A DNA stretch of 64,000 nt from Pseudomonas brenneri (GCF_007858285.1 NZ_VFIL01000003.1:372001-436000), one strand, 5' to 3'. Counted from the stretch's first letter, positions 41,206 through 50,382 are shown. The notes: a model not told the origin generated them from the sequence alone. Numbers and translations: made by a program.

Positions 41206-41727
41206 ATGACTCGTCTTCGTGCCATCTGTACCGCGGTTGCTCTGGTATGTGCCAGCGGCCAGGTTCTTGCCGATACCGCCAGCCACAACGCCAGTGCCGA
41301 AGCCTTCCTGACCCTGGCCCACGCAGACAAGCTGGGCACCCCGGTGTACATGCAAGTGCAGCAAATGTTTGCCCAGCGTTTCGAGCAGACCAAGGCGCCT
41401 GCCGCCAAGCAAACCGTTCTGGACACCTACCAGGCCAAGGCCAACGCCGCCCTGGACCAGGCCATTGGCTGGAACAAGCTCAAGCCGGACATGGTCAAGC
41501 TGTACACCAGCAACTTCAGCGAGTCCGAACTCAAGGACCTGGTTGCCTTCTACAAGTCGCCACTGGGCAAGAAAGTCCTGGAGAAAATGCCGCAACTGAC
41601 CCAGCAATCGGCCCAGTTGACCCAGGCCAAGCTGGAAAGCGCAGTGCCGGTGGTGAACAAACTGTTGGAAGACATGACCAACGAACTGGCTCCGGCGAAA
41701 AAAGCCGCCGCGCCTGCCAAGAAGTAA
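41206..41727 (+). CDS. DUF2059 family secreted protein
   Basis: The 173-residue protein has a signal peptide (cleavage after VLA, near residue 22) and should be periplasmic. The rest is helical, with the DUF2059 core phrase NFSESELKDLVAFYKSPLGKKVLEKMPQL, and ends in a Lys/Ala-rich tail. The family is common in proteobacteria, and its function is unknown. The gene is divergent from fumC, and bolA follows after 12 bases, so it probably shares a transcript with bolA. Confidence 0.87.
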   Translation: MTRLRAICTAVALVCASGQVLADTASHNASAEAFLTLAHADKLGTPVYMQVQQMFAQRFEQTKAPAAKQTVLDTYQAKANAALDQAIGWNKLKPDMVKLYTSNFSESELKDLVAFYKSPLGKKVLEKMPQLTQQSAQLTQAKLESAVPVVNKLLEDMTNELAPAKKAAAPAKK

Positions 41728-41739
41728 GTGGAGCCAGCA

Positions 41740-42033
41740 ATGACCATGCAACAGCGCATCGAGACGGCGCTTGACGCCCTGAGCCCGGAACACCTGAGTG
41801 TGCTGGACGAAAGCCATATGCACAGCCGTGGATTGCAGACGCACTTCAAGGCCGTGCTGGTCAGCCAGCAGTTCGACGGGCTCAATCGCGTCAAGCGCCA
41901 CCAGAAGGTCTACGCCACCCTGGGCGACCTGATGGGCGAGTTCCATGCGCTGGCGCTGCATACCTACACGCCTGAAGAATGGGCGAAAACCGACGCAGCC
42001 CCGGCCTCGCCGACCTGCGCTGGCGGACATTGA
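41740..42033 (+). CDS. bolA: BolA family protein
   Basis: BolA proteins bind monothiol glutaredoxins through a shared [2Fe-2S] cluster and also act as stress-related regulators. The 97-residue protein has the family core HMHSRG, followed by HFKAVLVSQQFDGLNRVKRHQKVYATLGDLM with the conserved His, and ends ALALHTYTPEEW. I chose ATG 41740 because GGAG lies six bases upstream. The tail has one Cys (PTCAGGH). Confidence 0.92.
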   Translation: MTMQQRIETALDALSPEHLSVLDESHMHSRGLQTHFKAVLVSQQFDGLNRVKRHQKVYATLGDLMGEFHALALHTYTPEEWAKTDAAPASPTCAGGH

Positions 42034-42050
42034 TGGGTAACGGTCAACCT

Positions 42051-42167
42051 CTGTAGGAGCGAGCTTGGCTCCGGGCGGCGTTCCGACGAAAAACGCAAAG
42101 GCGCCGCGTTTACCCAGGGTGCCAGCGTCATCGTTAACGAGCTTCGCGAGCAAGCTCGCTCCTACAG
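42051..42167. repeat. Composite ~117-bp REP element, copy 2 (inverted relative to copy 1)
   Basis: The left arm is CTGTAGGAGCGAGCTTGGCTC, the right arm GAGCAAGCTCGCTCCTACAG. The reverse complement of this element aligns with 28668-28781 without gaps over the full length, including the non-palindromic TCGTCGGAACGCCGCCCGGA. Confidence 0.88.
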
Positions 42168-42197
42168 TTCAGGGTTTATCCCTGATAGAATCCGCAA

Positions 42198-42225
42198 CGC
42201 GCCGCTCAGTCGGCGCGTTTTTTTT
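42198..42225 (+). terminator. Rho-independent terminator between bolA and trhO
   Basis: CGCGCCG and CGGCGCG form a stem with a six-base loop, followed by eight T residues. It lies 48 bases before the trhO start and after the REP element, so it ends the DUF2059-bolA transcript. Any trhO promoter must be within or just after it. Confidence 0.85.
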
Positions 42226-42272
42226 GCATCCGGTTCACCCTTTGCGAGGGTAGCCACCTGGAGAGAACACCC

Positions 42273-43214
42273 ATGACACAACCCATCGTCGTGGCGGCAC
42301 TGTATAAGTTCGTCACCCTCGAAGATTACGTCACCCTGCGCGAGCCTCTGCTGCAAGCCATGGTCGACAACGGCATCAAGGGCACCTTGCTGATCGCCGA
42401 AGAAGGCATCAACGGCACCGTTTCCGGTAGCCGCGAAGGCATTGATGGCCTGATGACCTGGCTGAAGAACGACCCGCGCATGGTCGACATCGACCACAAA
42501 GAGTCGTACTGCGACGAGCAGCCGTTCTATCGCACCAAGGTCAAGCTCAAGAAAGAGATCGTGACCCTGGGCGTCGAAGGCGTCGACCCCAACAAAAAAG
42601 TCGGCACCTATGTTGATCCACAAGACTGGAACGCGTTGATCAGCGACCCAGAAGTGCTGTTGATCGACACCCGTAACGACTATGAAGTGTCGATCGGCAC
42701 CTTCGAAGGCGCGATTGACCCGAAAACCACGAGTTTTCGCGAATTTCCCGACTACATCAAAGCCAACTTCGATCCAGCCAAGCACAAGAAAGTTGCCATG
42801 TTCTGTACCGGCGGCATTCGCTGTGAAAAAGCTTCGAGCTATATGCTCAGCGAAGGCTTCGACGAGGTGTATCACCTCAAGGGCGGCATCCTCAAGTACC
42901 TCGAAGAGGTACCGCAGGAAGAAACCAAATGGCAGGGCGACTGCTTTGTTTTCGATAATCGCGTGACCGTACGCCACGACTTGAGCGAAGGTGACTACGA
43001 TCAATGTCATGCTTGCCGCACACCGATTAGCGTAGAGGATCGCGCATCCGAGCATTATGTGGCTGGCATCAGTTGCCCGCATTGCTGGGATAAGCTGTCC
43101 GAGAAGACCCGTCGCAGTGCGATCGACCGCCAGAAGCAGATCGAACTGGCCAAGGCCCGCAACATGCCGCACCCGATTGGTTACAACTACAAGCAATCAT
43201 CCACCGAGGCTTGA
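42273..43214 (+). CDS. trhO: tRNA uridine(34) hydroxylase (rhodanese-type)
   Basis: TrhO (YceA) hydroxylates the wobble uridine of tRNAs on the way to 5-carboxymethoxyuridine. The 313-residue protein has an N-terminal ferredoxin-like domain, a central rhodanese domain with the active Cys178 in [11 protein letters not shown], and a C-terminal segment with CHACRTPIS and CPHCWDKL, a four-Cys probable zinc site. The ATG at 42273 follows GGAGAG. The DsbA-like gene starts three bases after the stop. Confidence 0.95.
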   Translation: MTQPIVVAALYKFVTLEDYVTLREPLLQAMVDNGIKGTLLIAEEGINGTVSGSREGIDGLMTWLKNDPRMVDIDHKESYCDEQPFYRTKVKLKKEIVTLGVEGVDPNKKVGTYVDPQDWNALISDPEVLLIDTRNDYEVSIGTFEGAIDPKTTSFREFPDYIKANFDPAKHKKVAMFCTGGIRCEKASSYMLSEGFDEVYHLKGGILKYLEEVPQEETKWQGDCFVFDNRVTVRHDLSEGDYDQCHACRTPISVEDRASEHYVAGISCPHCWDKLSEKTRRSAIDRQKQIELAKARNMPHPIGYNYKQSSTEA

Positions 43215-43217
43215 ACC

Positions 43218-43853
43218 ATGTCTGCACGCCTGCTCTATGTAATGGACCCGATGTGTTCCTGGTGCTGGGGTTTTGCCCCGGTGGCCAAGGCCTTGGTCGA
43301 GCAGGCCCAGGCGGCGGGCGTGGAGCTGCACCTGGTGGTGGGCGGTTTGCGTACCGGCAGTGGCGCGGCGCTGGAGCCGGCCACCCGGCGCTATATCCTG
43401 GAGCACTGGCAGGCGGTGACTGAGGCCACTGGCCAGCCGTTTCGCCTGGAGGGCGCCTTGCCTGACGGTTTTGTGTATGACACGGAGCCGGCATGCCGCG
43501 CGATAGTCACAGCGCGCAGCCTGGCGCCGGATTGCGCCTGGACGTTGCTCGGGCTGATCCAGCAGGCGTTTTATGTCGAAGGTCGCGATGTGACCCGCGC
43601 CAGTGTGCTGGTGGAGCTGGCCGAGACTGCGGGCGTGCCGCGTATCGAATTTGCCGAGGCCTTTGACCGCGCTGAACAGCATGCCGCCACGGCCGCCGAT
43701 TTCACCTGGGTGCAGGACCTGGGCATCGCTGGGTTCCCCACGTTGCTGGCCGAACGCAATGGTCAGTTGGCGTTGTTGACCAACGGCTACCAGCCGCTGT
43801 CCGAGCTGTCGCCTTTGCTCGGTCGCTGGCTGGAGCGAGCTGCCTGTGCATGA
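43218..43853 (+). CDS. DsbA family (FrnE-like) thioredoxin-fold protein
   Basis: The 211-residue protein has the thioredoxin-fold active site C13-S-W-C16 (DPMCSWCWGF) at the extreme N-terminus and a conserved cis-Pro region GIAGFPTLL near residue 175. There is no signal peptide, so it is a cytoplasmic DsbA/FrnE-like oxidoreductase or isomerase; the substrate is unknown. It starts three bases after trhO and overlaps the ABC transporter gene by eight bases, which implies one transcript for the three genes. Confidence 0.87.
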   Translation: MSARLLYVMDPMCSWCWGFAPVAKALVEQAQAAGVELHLVVGGLRTGSGAALEPATRRYILEHWQAVTEATGQPFRLEGALPDGFVYDTEPACRAIVTARSLAPDCAWTLLGLIQQAFYVEGRDVTRASVLVELAETAGVPRIEFAEAFDRAEQHAATAADFTWVQDLGIAGFPTLLAERNGQLALLTNGYQPLSELSPLLGRWLERAACA

Positions 43854-45666
43854 CCCGTCTCATACCGGCGAGCCACGCGCACGCATCGATCGGCTGACCT
43901 GGGCAGAAATTCGCCGCCTGGCCCTGCGCCATAAAAAAGCCCTGTGGATTGCCAATGGGGTCGCGGTATTGGCGACCTTGTGCAGCGTACCAATTCCCTT
44001 GCTCCTGCCCCTGCTGGTGGATGAGGTACTGCTGGGCAATGGCGATGCCGCGTTGAAGGTGATGAACCACGCATTGCCTACGGCCTGGCAACAGGCTGCT
44101 GGCTATATCGGCCTGATGCTGCTGATCACCCTGATCCTGCGTTGCGCGGCGTTGGTATTCAACGTGGTCCAGGCGCGCTTGTTTGCAGGGCTGGCCAAGG
44201 ACATTGTCTACCGGATCCGTGTGCGGCTGATCGAACGGCTCAAGCGCGTCTCCCTGGGCGAATACGAAAGCCTGGGCAGCGGCACCGTGACCACGCACCT
44301 GGTCACTGACCTGGACACTGTGGACAAGTTTGTCGGTGAAACCTTGAGTCGTTTCCTGGTGGCCATGCTGACCCTGGTTGGCACCTCCGGGATCCTGATG
44401 TGGATGCACTGGCAGCTGGCGCTGTTGATCCTGCTGTTCAACCCGCTGGTGATCTACGCCACGGTGCAGTTGGGCAAGCGGGTCAAGCACCTCAAGAAGC
44501 TGGAAAACGACAGCACCTCGCGGTTTACCCAGGCCCTGACGGAAACCCTCGATGCTATCCAGGAAGTACGCGCTGGCAATCGCCAGGGCTTTTTCCTCGG
44601 GCGCCTGGGGCAGCGCGCCCAGGAAGTGCGCGATTTTGCCATCAACTCCCAGTGGAAAAGCGATGCCTCCAGCAGGGCCAGTGGCTTGCTGTTCCAGTTT
44701 GGCATCGATATTTTTCGTGCGGCGGCGATGCTCACCGTGCTGTTTTCCGACCTGTCCATCGGTCAGATGCTCGCGGTGTTCAGCTACCTGTGGTTCATGA
44801 TCGGTCCGGTGGAGCAACTGCTGAACCTGCAATACGCCTACTACGCCGCCGGTGGCGCGCTGACGCGGATCAACGAACTGCTGGCCCGTGCCGACGAACC
44901 GCAATATACCGGGGGCGAGGATCCGTTTACCGGGTGCGAAACCGTGGGCATCGAGGTGCGGGGCCTGGATTTCGGCTACGGCGAGGAGTTAGTGCTCAAT
45001 CAGCTGAACCTGGCCATTGCGCCGGGCGAGAAGGTCGCGATTGTCGGCGCCAGCGGCGGCGGTAAAAGTACCTTGGTGCAACTGCTGCTGGGGCTCTACA
45101 CCCCACAAGCGGGCACGATCCGTTTCGGTGGCGCGACTCAGCAGGCGATTGGCCTGGAAACCATCCGCGAGCATGTCGCGGTGGTGCTGCAACATCCCGC
45201 GCTGTTCAATGACACCGTGCGCGCCAACCTGACCATGGGCCGCGAACGCAGCGACCAGGCCTGTTGGCAGGCCCTTGAAATTGCCCAGTTGGATGCTACG
45301 GTCAAAGGGTTGCCTCAGGGCCTGGACAGCATTGTCGGGCGCTCGGGGGTACGTTTGTCCGGTGGCCAGCGCCAACGTCTGGCGATTGCCCGGATGGTGC
45401 TGGCCGAGCCAAAGGTGGTGATTCTCGACGAAGCCACCTCGGCCCTGGATGCGGCCACCGAGTACAACCTGCACCAGGCGCTGGCGCGGTTTCTCAGTGG
45501 GCGTACTACACTGATCATTGCTCACCGTTTGTCGGCGGTGAAGCAGGCTGATAGGGTGTTGGTGTTTGACGGTGGGCACATTGCCGAAGATGGCGACCAC
45601 CAGCAACTGATTGCCGATGGCGGTTTGTACGCCAAGCTTTATGGACACTTGCAACAAGTTCGCTGA
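43846..45666 (+). CDS. ABC transporter, fused permease and ATPase (exporter type)
   Basis: The 606-residue half-transporter has an N-terminal membrane domain with six helices (about residues 35-320) and a C-terminal ATPase: Walker A GASGGGKST, Q-loop VLQHPALF, signature LSGGQRQRLAIARM, Walker B VVILDEATSALD and H-loop IIAHRLS. It should work as a homodimer in the inner membrane, of the lipid/drug exporter class. The substrate is unknown. The GTG start overlaps the DsbA-like stop by eight bases, with GGAG upstream. Confidence 0.9.
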   Translation: MHDPSHTGEPRARIDRLTWAEIRRLALRHKKALWIANGVAVLATLCSVPIPLLLPLLVDEVLLGNGDAALKVMNHALPTAWQQAAGYIGLMLLITLILRCAALVFNVVQARLFAGLAKDIVYRIRVRLIERLKRVSLGEYESLGSGTVTTHLVTDLDTVDKFVGETLSRFLVAMLTLVGTSGILMWMHWQLALLILLFNPLVIYATVQLGKRVKHLKKLENDSTSRFTQALTETLDAIQEVRAGNRQGFFLGRLGQRAQEVRDFAINSQWKSDASSRASGLLFQFGIDIFRAAAMLTVLFSDLSIGQMLAVFSYLWFMIGPVEQLLNLQYAYYAAGGALTRINELLARADEPQYTGGEDPFTGCETVGIEVRGLDFGYGEELVLNQLNLAIAPGEKVAIVGASGGGKSTLVQLLLGLYTPQAGTIRFGGATQQAIGLETIREHVAVVLQHPALFNDTVRANLTMGRERSDQACWQALEIAQLDATVKGLPQGLDSIVGRSGVRLSGGQRQRLAIARMVLAEPKVVILDEATSALDAATEYNLHQALARFLSGRTTLIIAHRLSAVKQADRVLVFDGGHIAEDGDHQQLIADGGLYAKLYGHLQQVR

Positions 45667-45761
45667 ATCGATCCTGGCCCCTATCCTGGAGGGATCGCGT
45701 TTGGCCTCGGCTGTGCTGTCAGGAGCAGTTTTTACTCGCCTGTGCTGATGCAAGGGACCTC

Positions 45762-48224
45762 ATGAAGCAGAAGCGAACTCTCGGAACACCCCGGTTACTG
45801 GGTATTGTCTGGCCCTTTATTGCTGTCGTGCTGTTCCAGGCATTGCTGGGGTGCGTCAGTCTTTACATGCTGTCGGCCGTGCGCGGCTATGTGGCGGGCG
45901 AGAGCCTGTGGTCCAAGGGCCAGAAAGACGCCATCTACTACCTGACCCTGTACGCCGACAACCGTGACCAGGCGACTTTTCTCAAATACCAGAACGCCAT
46001 TGCCGTGCCACAGGGCGGGCATGAGTTGCGTGTGGCCCTGGATCGCCCCAGCCCTGACCTGACGGCCGCGCGCCTGGGCATTCTCAAGGGTGGCAATCAT
46101 CCTGATGACGTATCGAGCGTGATCTGGCTGTACCTCAACTTTCGCCATTTCAGCTATCTGGAGAAGGCCATCGAGTTGTGGACCGTGGGCGATGGTTACC
46201 TGGTGCAACTCGATGACCTGGCGCAGGAGATGCACCGGGCAATCCTGGCCAACCAGGTCAGCAGCAGCGAGATCCGTGCCTGGAAAGAGCGCATTATCGC
46301 GATCAACGATGGCGTGACGCCGGCGGCCAAGGCCTTCAGTGATGCGTTGGGCGAAGGCTCCAGGATGATTCTGCGCCTGTTGCTGATCACCAACCTGGCC
46401 ACCGCCCTGGGCCTGATTGCCTTGGCGTTGTTGCGCACGCGCAAACTATTGGCCCAGCGTCATGCGTTTGCCGATGCCTTGCAACTGGAGAAGGAGCGGG
46501 CACAGATCACCCTGGAGTCCATCGGCGACGGAGTGATCACCACCGATGTCGATGGCGCGATTGCCTATATGAACCCGGCGGCGGAATTCCTGACCCACTG
46601 GAATGCTGCCCAGGCCCAGGGCCTGCCTTTGGCCGCGTTGTTCAACCTGCTGGATGAAAACGCCCAGGCCGATGGGTTTACCCTGATCGATCACATCCTG
46701 GGTGGCCAGCTCAGCGGTGGCAGCGAGCATTCCAAGCTGATCCAGCGCCTGGATGGCAGCACCGTCTCCGTGACCCTGGTCGGTGCGCCGATCCGCAGTG
46801 CCGGTAAAGTCAGCGGTGCAGTGCTGGTGTTGCACGACATGACCCAGGAGCGCCAGTACATTGCCAATCTGTCCTGGCAGGCGACCCATGACGCCTTGAC
46901 CGGGCTTGCCAACCGACGCGAGTTCGAATACCGCCTGGAGCAAGCGCTGCATGGCGTCGGGCGCCAGCAATCGGGGCACCACGCCTTGATGTTTCTCGAC
47001 CTGGACCAGTTCAAGCTGGTCAATGACACCTGTGGCCACGCGGCGGGCGATGAGTTGCTGCGCCATATCTGCGCCCTGCTGCAATCGGACCTGCGCGAAG
47101 GCGATACCCTGGCCCGCCTGGGGGGCGACGAGTTCGGCATTCTGCTGGAGAACTGCCCGGCGTCGGTGGCCGAAAAGATCGCCGAAAGCCTGCGTCACAC
47201 CGTGCAAAACCTGCACTTCGTCTGGAAAGGGCGGCCATTTGTCACCACGGTCAGTATCGGTCTGGTGAATATCTCGCACACCCCGACCACCCTGGAAACC
47301 TCATTGCGGGCCGCGGATATGGCCTGCTACATGGCCAAGGAGAAAGGCCGCAACCGGGTGCAGGTCTATCACGCTGATGACACCGAGTTGTCCTTGCGCT
47401 TTGGCGAGATGGCCTGGATCCAGCGCTTGCACATGGCCCTGGAAGAGGACCGTTTTTGCCTATATGCCCAGGAAATTGCACCCTTGGGCCACACCGTGGC
47501 GGGTGCCGGGCATATCGAGATCCTGCTGCGCCTGCACGATGAAGCGGGGCGGATCATCTTGCCCGACAGCTTTATCCCAGCCGCTGAACGTTACGGGTTG
47601 ATGACCTCGTTGGACCGCTGGGTGGTAGAAAACGTGTTCAAGCTCATTGCCCGTTGCATGATCGAACGCCCGGGCAGGCCGATGGCGATGTGTGCGATCA
47701 ACCTGTCGGGCATTACCATCGGCGATGACGACTTCCTGCGCTTCCTGCGGGAGAAGTTCGCCGCCTATGACATTCCTCCGGGCATGATCTGTTTTGAAAT
47801 CACCGAAACCAGTGCCATCTCGAATTTGGGTAGCGCCATTCGTTTTATCAACGAACTCAAAGCGTTAGGTTGTTGCTTCTCGCTGGATGACTTTTGCGCC
47901 GGAATGTCCTCATTCGCCTACCTCAAACATTTACCTGTAGACTTCCTGAAGATCGATGGAAGTTTCGTAAAGGATATGCTGGACGACCCGATTAACCGCG
48001 CCATGGTCGAAGTGATCAATCACATCGGCCATGTCATGGGTAAACGTACGATTGCCGAGTTTGTCGAGACACCGCACATCGAGCAGGCATTGCTTGAGAT
48101 TGGCGTGGACTACGCTCAGGGCTACCTGATTGAACGCCCGCAATTGTTTACCTTTGATAGTTTGCAGTGTCGACCTGCGCGCCCGCAGCCCCTGTTATTC
48201 AGGGCGCCCGGCACGTTCCGCTGA
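45762..48224 (+). CDS. Membrane PAS-GGDEF-EAL cyclic-di-GMP enzyme
   Basis: This 820-residue protein has an N-terminal membrane helix, a periplasmic sensor of about 165 residues, a second helix (near 205-228), a PAS domain (about 245-365), GGDEF (about 370-540) and EAL (about 555-800). The cyclase motif is intact (GGDEF at 454-458), with an inhibitory RxxD site at 445-448. The EAL motif reads E586-I-L, and the later catalytic residues are present (INLSG, FEITE, DD in LDDFC, LKIDG), so both activities are possible. DDFC replaces the usual DDFG. undA follows after 46 bases. Confidence 0.92.
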   Translation: MKQKRTLGTPRLLGIVWPFIAVVLFQALLGCVSLYMLSAVRGYVAGESLWSKGQKDAIYYLTLYADNRDQATFLKYQNAIAVPQGGHELRVALDRPSPDLTAARLGILKGGNHPDDVSSVIWLYLNFRHFSYLEKAIELWTVGDGYLVQLDDLAQEMHRAILANQVSSSEIRAWKERIIAINDGVTPAAKAFSDALGEGSRMILRLLLITNLATALGLIALALLRTRKLLAQRHAFADALQLEKERAQITLESIGDGVITTDVDGAIAYMNPAAEFLTHWNAAQAQGLPLAALFNLLDENAQADGFTLIDHILGGQLSGGSEHSKLIQRLDGSTVSVTLVGAPIRSAGKVSGAVLVLHDMTQERQYIANLSWQATHDALTGLANRREFEYRLEQALHGVGRQQSGHHALMFLDLDQFKLVNDTCGHAAGDELLRHICALLQSDLREGDTLARLGGDEFGILLENCPASVAEKIAESLRHTVQNLHFVWKGRPFVTTVSIGLVNISHTPTTLETSLRAADMACYMAKEKGRNRVQVYHADDTELSLRFGEMAWIQRLHMALEEDRFCLYAQEIAPLGHTVAGAGHIEILLRLHDEAGRIILPDSFIPAAERYGLMTSLDRWVVENVFKLIARCMIERPGRPMAMCAINLSGITIGDDDFLRFLREKFAAYDIPPGMICFEITETSAISNLGSAIRFINELKALGCCFSLDDFCAGMSSFAYLKHLPVDFLKIDGSFVKDMLDDPINRAMVEVINHIGHVMGKRTIAEFVETPHIEQALLEIGVDYAQGYLIERPQLFTFDSLQCRPARPQPLLFRAPGTFR

Positions 48225-48270
48225 AGCATCTGCCGGTCTGTACACATCACACATCAAAAGGAGCCCGACA

Positions 48271-49062
48271 GTGATCGACACATTCAGCAGAACCGGCCCG
48301 CTTATGGAGGCCTCAAGCTACCCCACCTGGGCTCAGCAATTGATCCAGGACTGTAGCGAGAGCAAGCGCCGGGTTGTCGAACACGAACTGTACCAGCGCA
48401 TGCGCGATAACAAGCTCAGTGCCAAAACCATGCGCCACTACCTGATTGGTGGATGGCCGGTGGTTGAACAGTTTGCGTTGTACATGGCACAAAACCTGAC
48501 CAAGACCAAGTTTGCCCGTCATCCTGGCGAGGATATGGCGCGGCGTTGGCTGATGCGCAATATCCGCGTGGAACTGAACCATGCCGATTATTGGATGCAC
48601 TGGGCACGCGCCCATGGCGTTGGCCTGGAGGAGTTGCAGGCGCAGAACGTACCGCCAGAGTTGCATGCACTGAGCCATTGGTGCTGGCACACCAGTTCGG
48701 CAGATTCGTTGATCGTGGCCATTGCCGCTACCAACTACGCCATTGAGGGGGCCACTGGGGAGTGGTCTGCGCTGGTGTGTTCGACGGGCGTCTATGCCGC
48801 AGCTTTCCCCGAGGAAGATCGCAAGCGCGCCATGAAGTGGCTGAAGATGCATGCCCAGTATGACGACGCCCATCCATGGGAAGCGTTGGAGATCATCTGC
48901 ACCCTGGCCGGGATGAACCCGAGCAAGGCGCTGCAAGTGGAACTGCGCCAGGCCGTGTGCAAGAGCTACGACTACATGTATCTGTTTCTGGAGCGCTGCA
49001 TGCAGTTGGAGAAAACCCCGGTGACCCGCGAGCGCCAGGTGCTGGCGGCCAGCGAAGCCTGA
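48271..49062 (+). CDS. undA: Non-heme iron oxidase UndA (1-undecene biosynthesis)
   Basis: UndA decarboxylates medium-chain fatty acids such as lauric acid to terminal alkenes (1-undecene from C12), using O2 at a non-heme iron site. The 263-residue heme-oxygenase-like fold protein has metal ligands at exactly the positions reported for the P. protegens enzyme: E101 and H104 in VELNHADYW, E159 in NYAIEGATGEW, and H194, D198 and H201 in HAQYDDAH. GTG at 48271 has AAAGGAG upstream; the later ATG at 48304 would remove conserved residues. It follows the GGDEF/EAL gene closely and may share its transcript. Confidence 0.92.
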   Translation: MIDTFSRTGPLMEASSYPTWAQQLIQDCSESKRRVVEHELYQRMRDNKLSAKTMRHYLIGGWPVVEQFALYMAQNLTKTKFARHPGEDMARRWLMRNIRVELNHADYWMHWARAHGVGLEELQAQNVPPELHALSHWCWHTSSADSLIVAIAATNYAIEGATGEWSALVCSTGVYAAAFPEEDRKRAMKWLKMHAQYDDAHPWEALEIICTLAGMNPSKALQVELRQAVCKSYDYMYLFLERCMQLEKTPVTRERQVLAASEA

Positions 49063-49070
49063 CCCAGGCA

Positions 49071-49095
49071 TGGCGGGGTAGCGTTTACCCCGCCA
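49071..49095. terminator. Hairpin between convergent undA and diguanylate cyclase genes
   Basis: TGGCGGGGTA and TACCCCGCCA form a perfect 10-bp stem with a five-base loop. One arm includes the last codons of the minus-strand cyclase gene. There is no T-tract, so termination efficiency is uncertain. Confidence 0.5.
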
Positions 49096-50011
49096 TTGCC
49101 AGGCGGTTGCGGCCTTCGCGCTTGGCCACATACAAGGCATTGTCGGCCCGGCGCAGCAGGCTTTCGGCTGACTCTCCGGTCAACAGGGTCGAGCAACCCA
49201 GGCTCACCGTCAATTCGATACGCGTGGTGTCCGCCCAATAGTCCTGGGCCTGCGCTGCCTGGCGCAGACGTTCGCCCACCATGGCTGCGGCATCCCGGCC
49301 GGTGTTGGAAAGCAGGATCAGAAACTCTTCCCCGCCAAACCGAAACACCATGTCCACATTGCGCAATTGGCTCTTGATCGAGGCGGCGACGGCCTTGAGC
49401 ACCTTGTCGCCCGTGGCATGGCCGTGGCTGTCGTTGATACGCTTGAAGTGATCGATGTCGAGCATCAGCAAGGACAGCGGATGCAGGTGCCGCTTGGCCA
49501 TCTCGATTTCTCGGCCCAGGGTCTGGTCCATGGCGATGCGGTTGCCGGTCTCGGTCAGTGGGTCACGCAGGGCGCTGCGGGTCGCGGCGCGATACAGCAA
49601 GGCGTTGCGCATGGGATAGAGCAAACTGGCCAGCAGCGACTCCAGATTGCCCTGTTCCTCTTCGCTGAAACGCTGGTTGCGGCGAAATACCAGTTCGCCC
49701 AGGTGCTCACCCTGATGGCTGAGGCTATAACTCACTGAATGATGGCCGCGCTGGCCATATTCCAGGCGCAGGTCGCTGGTTTCATGACTGTATTGCAGGG
49801 CATCCAGGGGCACCAGGCGCTGCACTTCGCGAAAGAACAGGCCAAGGATCCGCTCGGGTTCCAGGCTGGTCTGCAATTGCAGGTTCAACTGCTGACGCAA
49901 CTGCGCGAGGCTGATGGGGCGCCGTGCAATCAGGGAAGGCTGGCCAAAGCCCAGGCGCTGCAATTTGGCACTGTCGAAGTCAATTGCGTTGGTCTGGGTC
50001 GGTGTTTTCAT
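49085..50011 (-). CDS. Diguanylate cyclase (GGDEF)
   Basis: This 308-residue soluble protein makes cyclic di-GMP. The first ~140 residues form a GAF-like sensor (PERILGLFFREVQRLVPLD at its start), followed by the GGDEF domain from about residue 145. The signature is GGEEF at 226-230, with the inhibitory I-site RNVD at 217-220, the usual five residues before it, so product inhibition is expected. The N-terminal ~30 residues are polar and unassigned. The start at 50011 keeps a normal domain length. It is convergent with undA. Confidence 0.92.
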   Translation of the reverse strand: MKTPTQTNAIDFDSAKLQRLGFGQPSLIARRPISLAQLRQQLNLQLQTSLEPERILGLFFREVQRLVPLDALQYSHETSDLRLEYGQRGHHSVSYSLSHQGEHLGELVFRRNQRFSEEEQGNLESLLASLLYPMRNALLYRAATRSALRDPLTETGNRIAMDQTLGREIEMAKRHLHPLSLLMLDIDHFKRINDSHGHATGDKVLKAVAASIKSQLRNVDMVFRFGGEEFLILLSNTGRDAAAMVGERLRQAAQAQDYWADTTRIELTVSLGCSTLLTGESAESLLRRADNALYVAKREGRNRLAMAG

Positions 50012-50188
50012 AAGCAGGTAGGCCTCTAAGCACTTAATGCTGTCTTACAGGCTCGGTGGGAGCGGCGTTTTACTGTTCCTTCAGTTCCGTAAAACATAGG
50101 TAACAGTCTAGTCCGCTTTACCGGGGGTTATAACCCCTGATCCCATGCCACACGTCTTGACGTCGCGCCGCCTGCTTAAACAAACTTG

Positions 50189-50204
50189 AGCGAAAAGCGT
50201 GCCA
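50189..50204 (-). promoter_or_regulatory. Candidate sigma-54 promoter for the diguanylate cyclase gene
   Basis: On the minus strand, TGGCACGCTTTTCGCT has the -24 GG and -12 GC exactly ten bases apart and differs from the consensus TGGCAC-N5-TTGCT at one place. It lies 178 bases before the cyclase start. No adjacent activator gene is seen, so chance occurrence is possible. Confidence 0.3.
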
Positions 50205-50290
50205 TTTCGTGCAATGTTTTTTATTGCTTGTAAAACAATGGGATAGGATTTTATTGCGTATGCACAGTGCTGGAAATTTGGCGCCGGCCC

Positions 50291-50382
50291 CTTGTGGGGG
50301 CGGGCTTGCTCGCGAAGGCTGTGTATCAGTCAATAAATTTGGTACTGACATACCGCCTTCGCGAGCAAGCCCGCTTCCACAG
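50291..50382. repeat. REP doublet (REPIN-like)
   Basis: CTTGTGGGGGCGGGCTTGCTCGCGAAGG at the left and CCTTCGCGAGCAAGCCCGCTTCCACAG at the right face each other over about 35 unique bases. It ends 22 bases before the stop of the minus-strand yciK. The rest of 50012-50404 shows only the candidate sigma-54 site. Confidence 0.85.
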
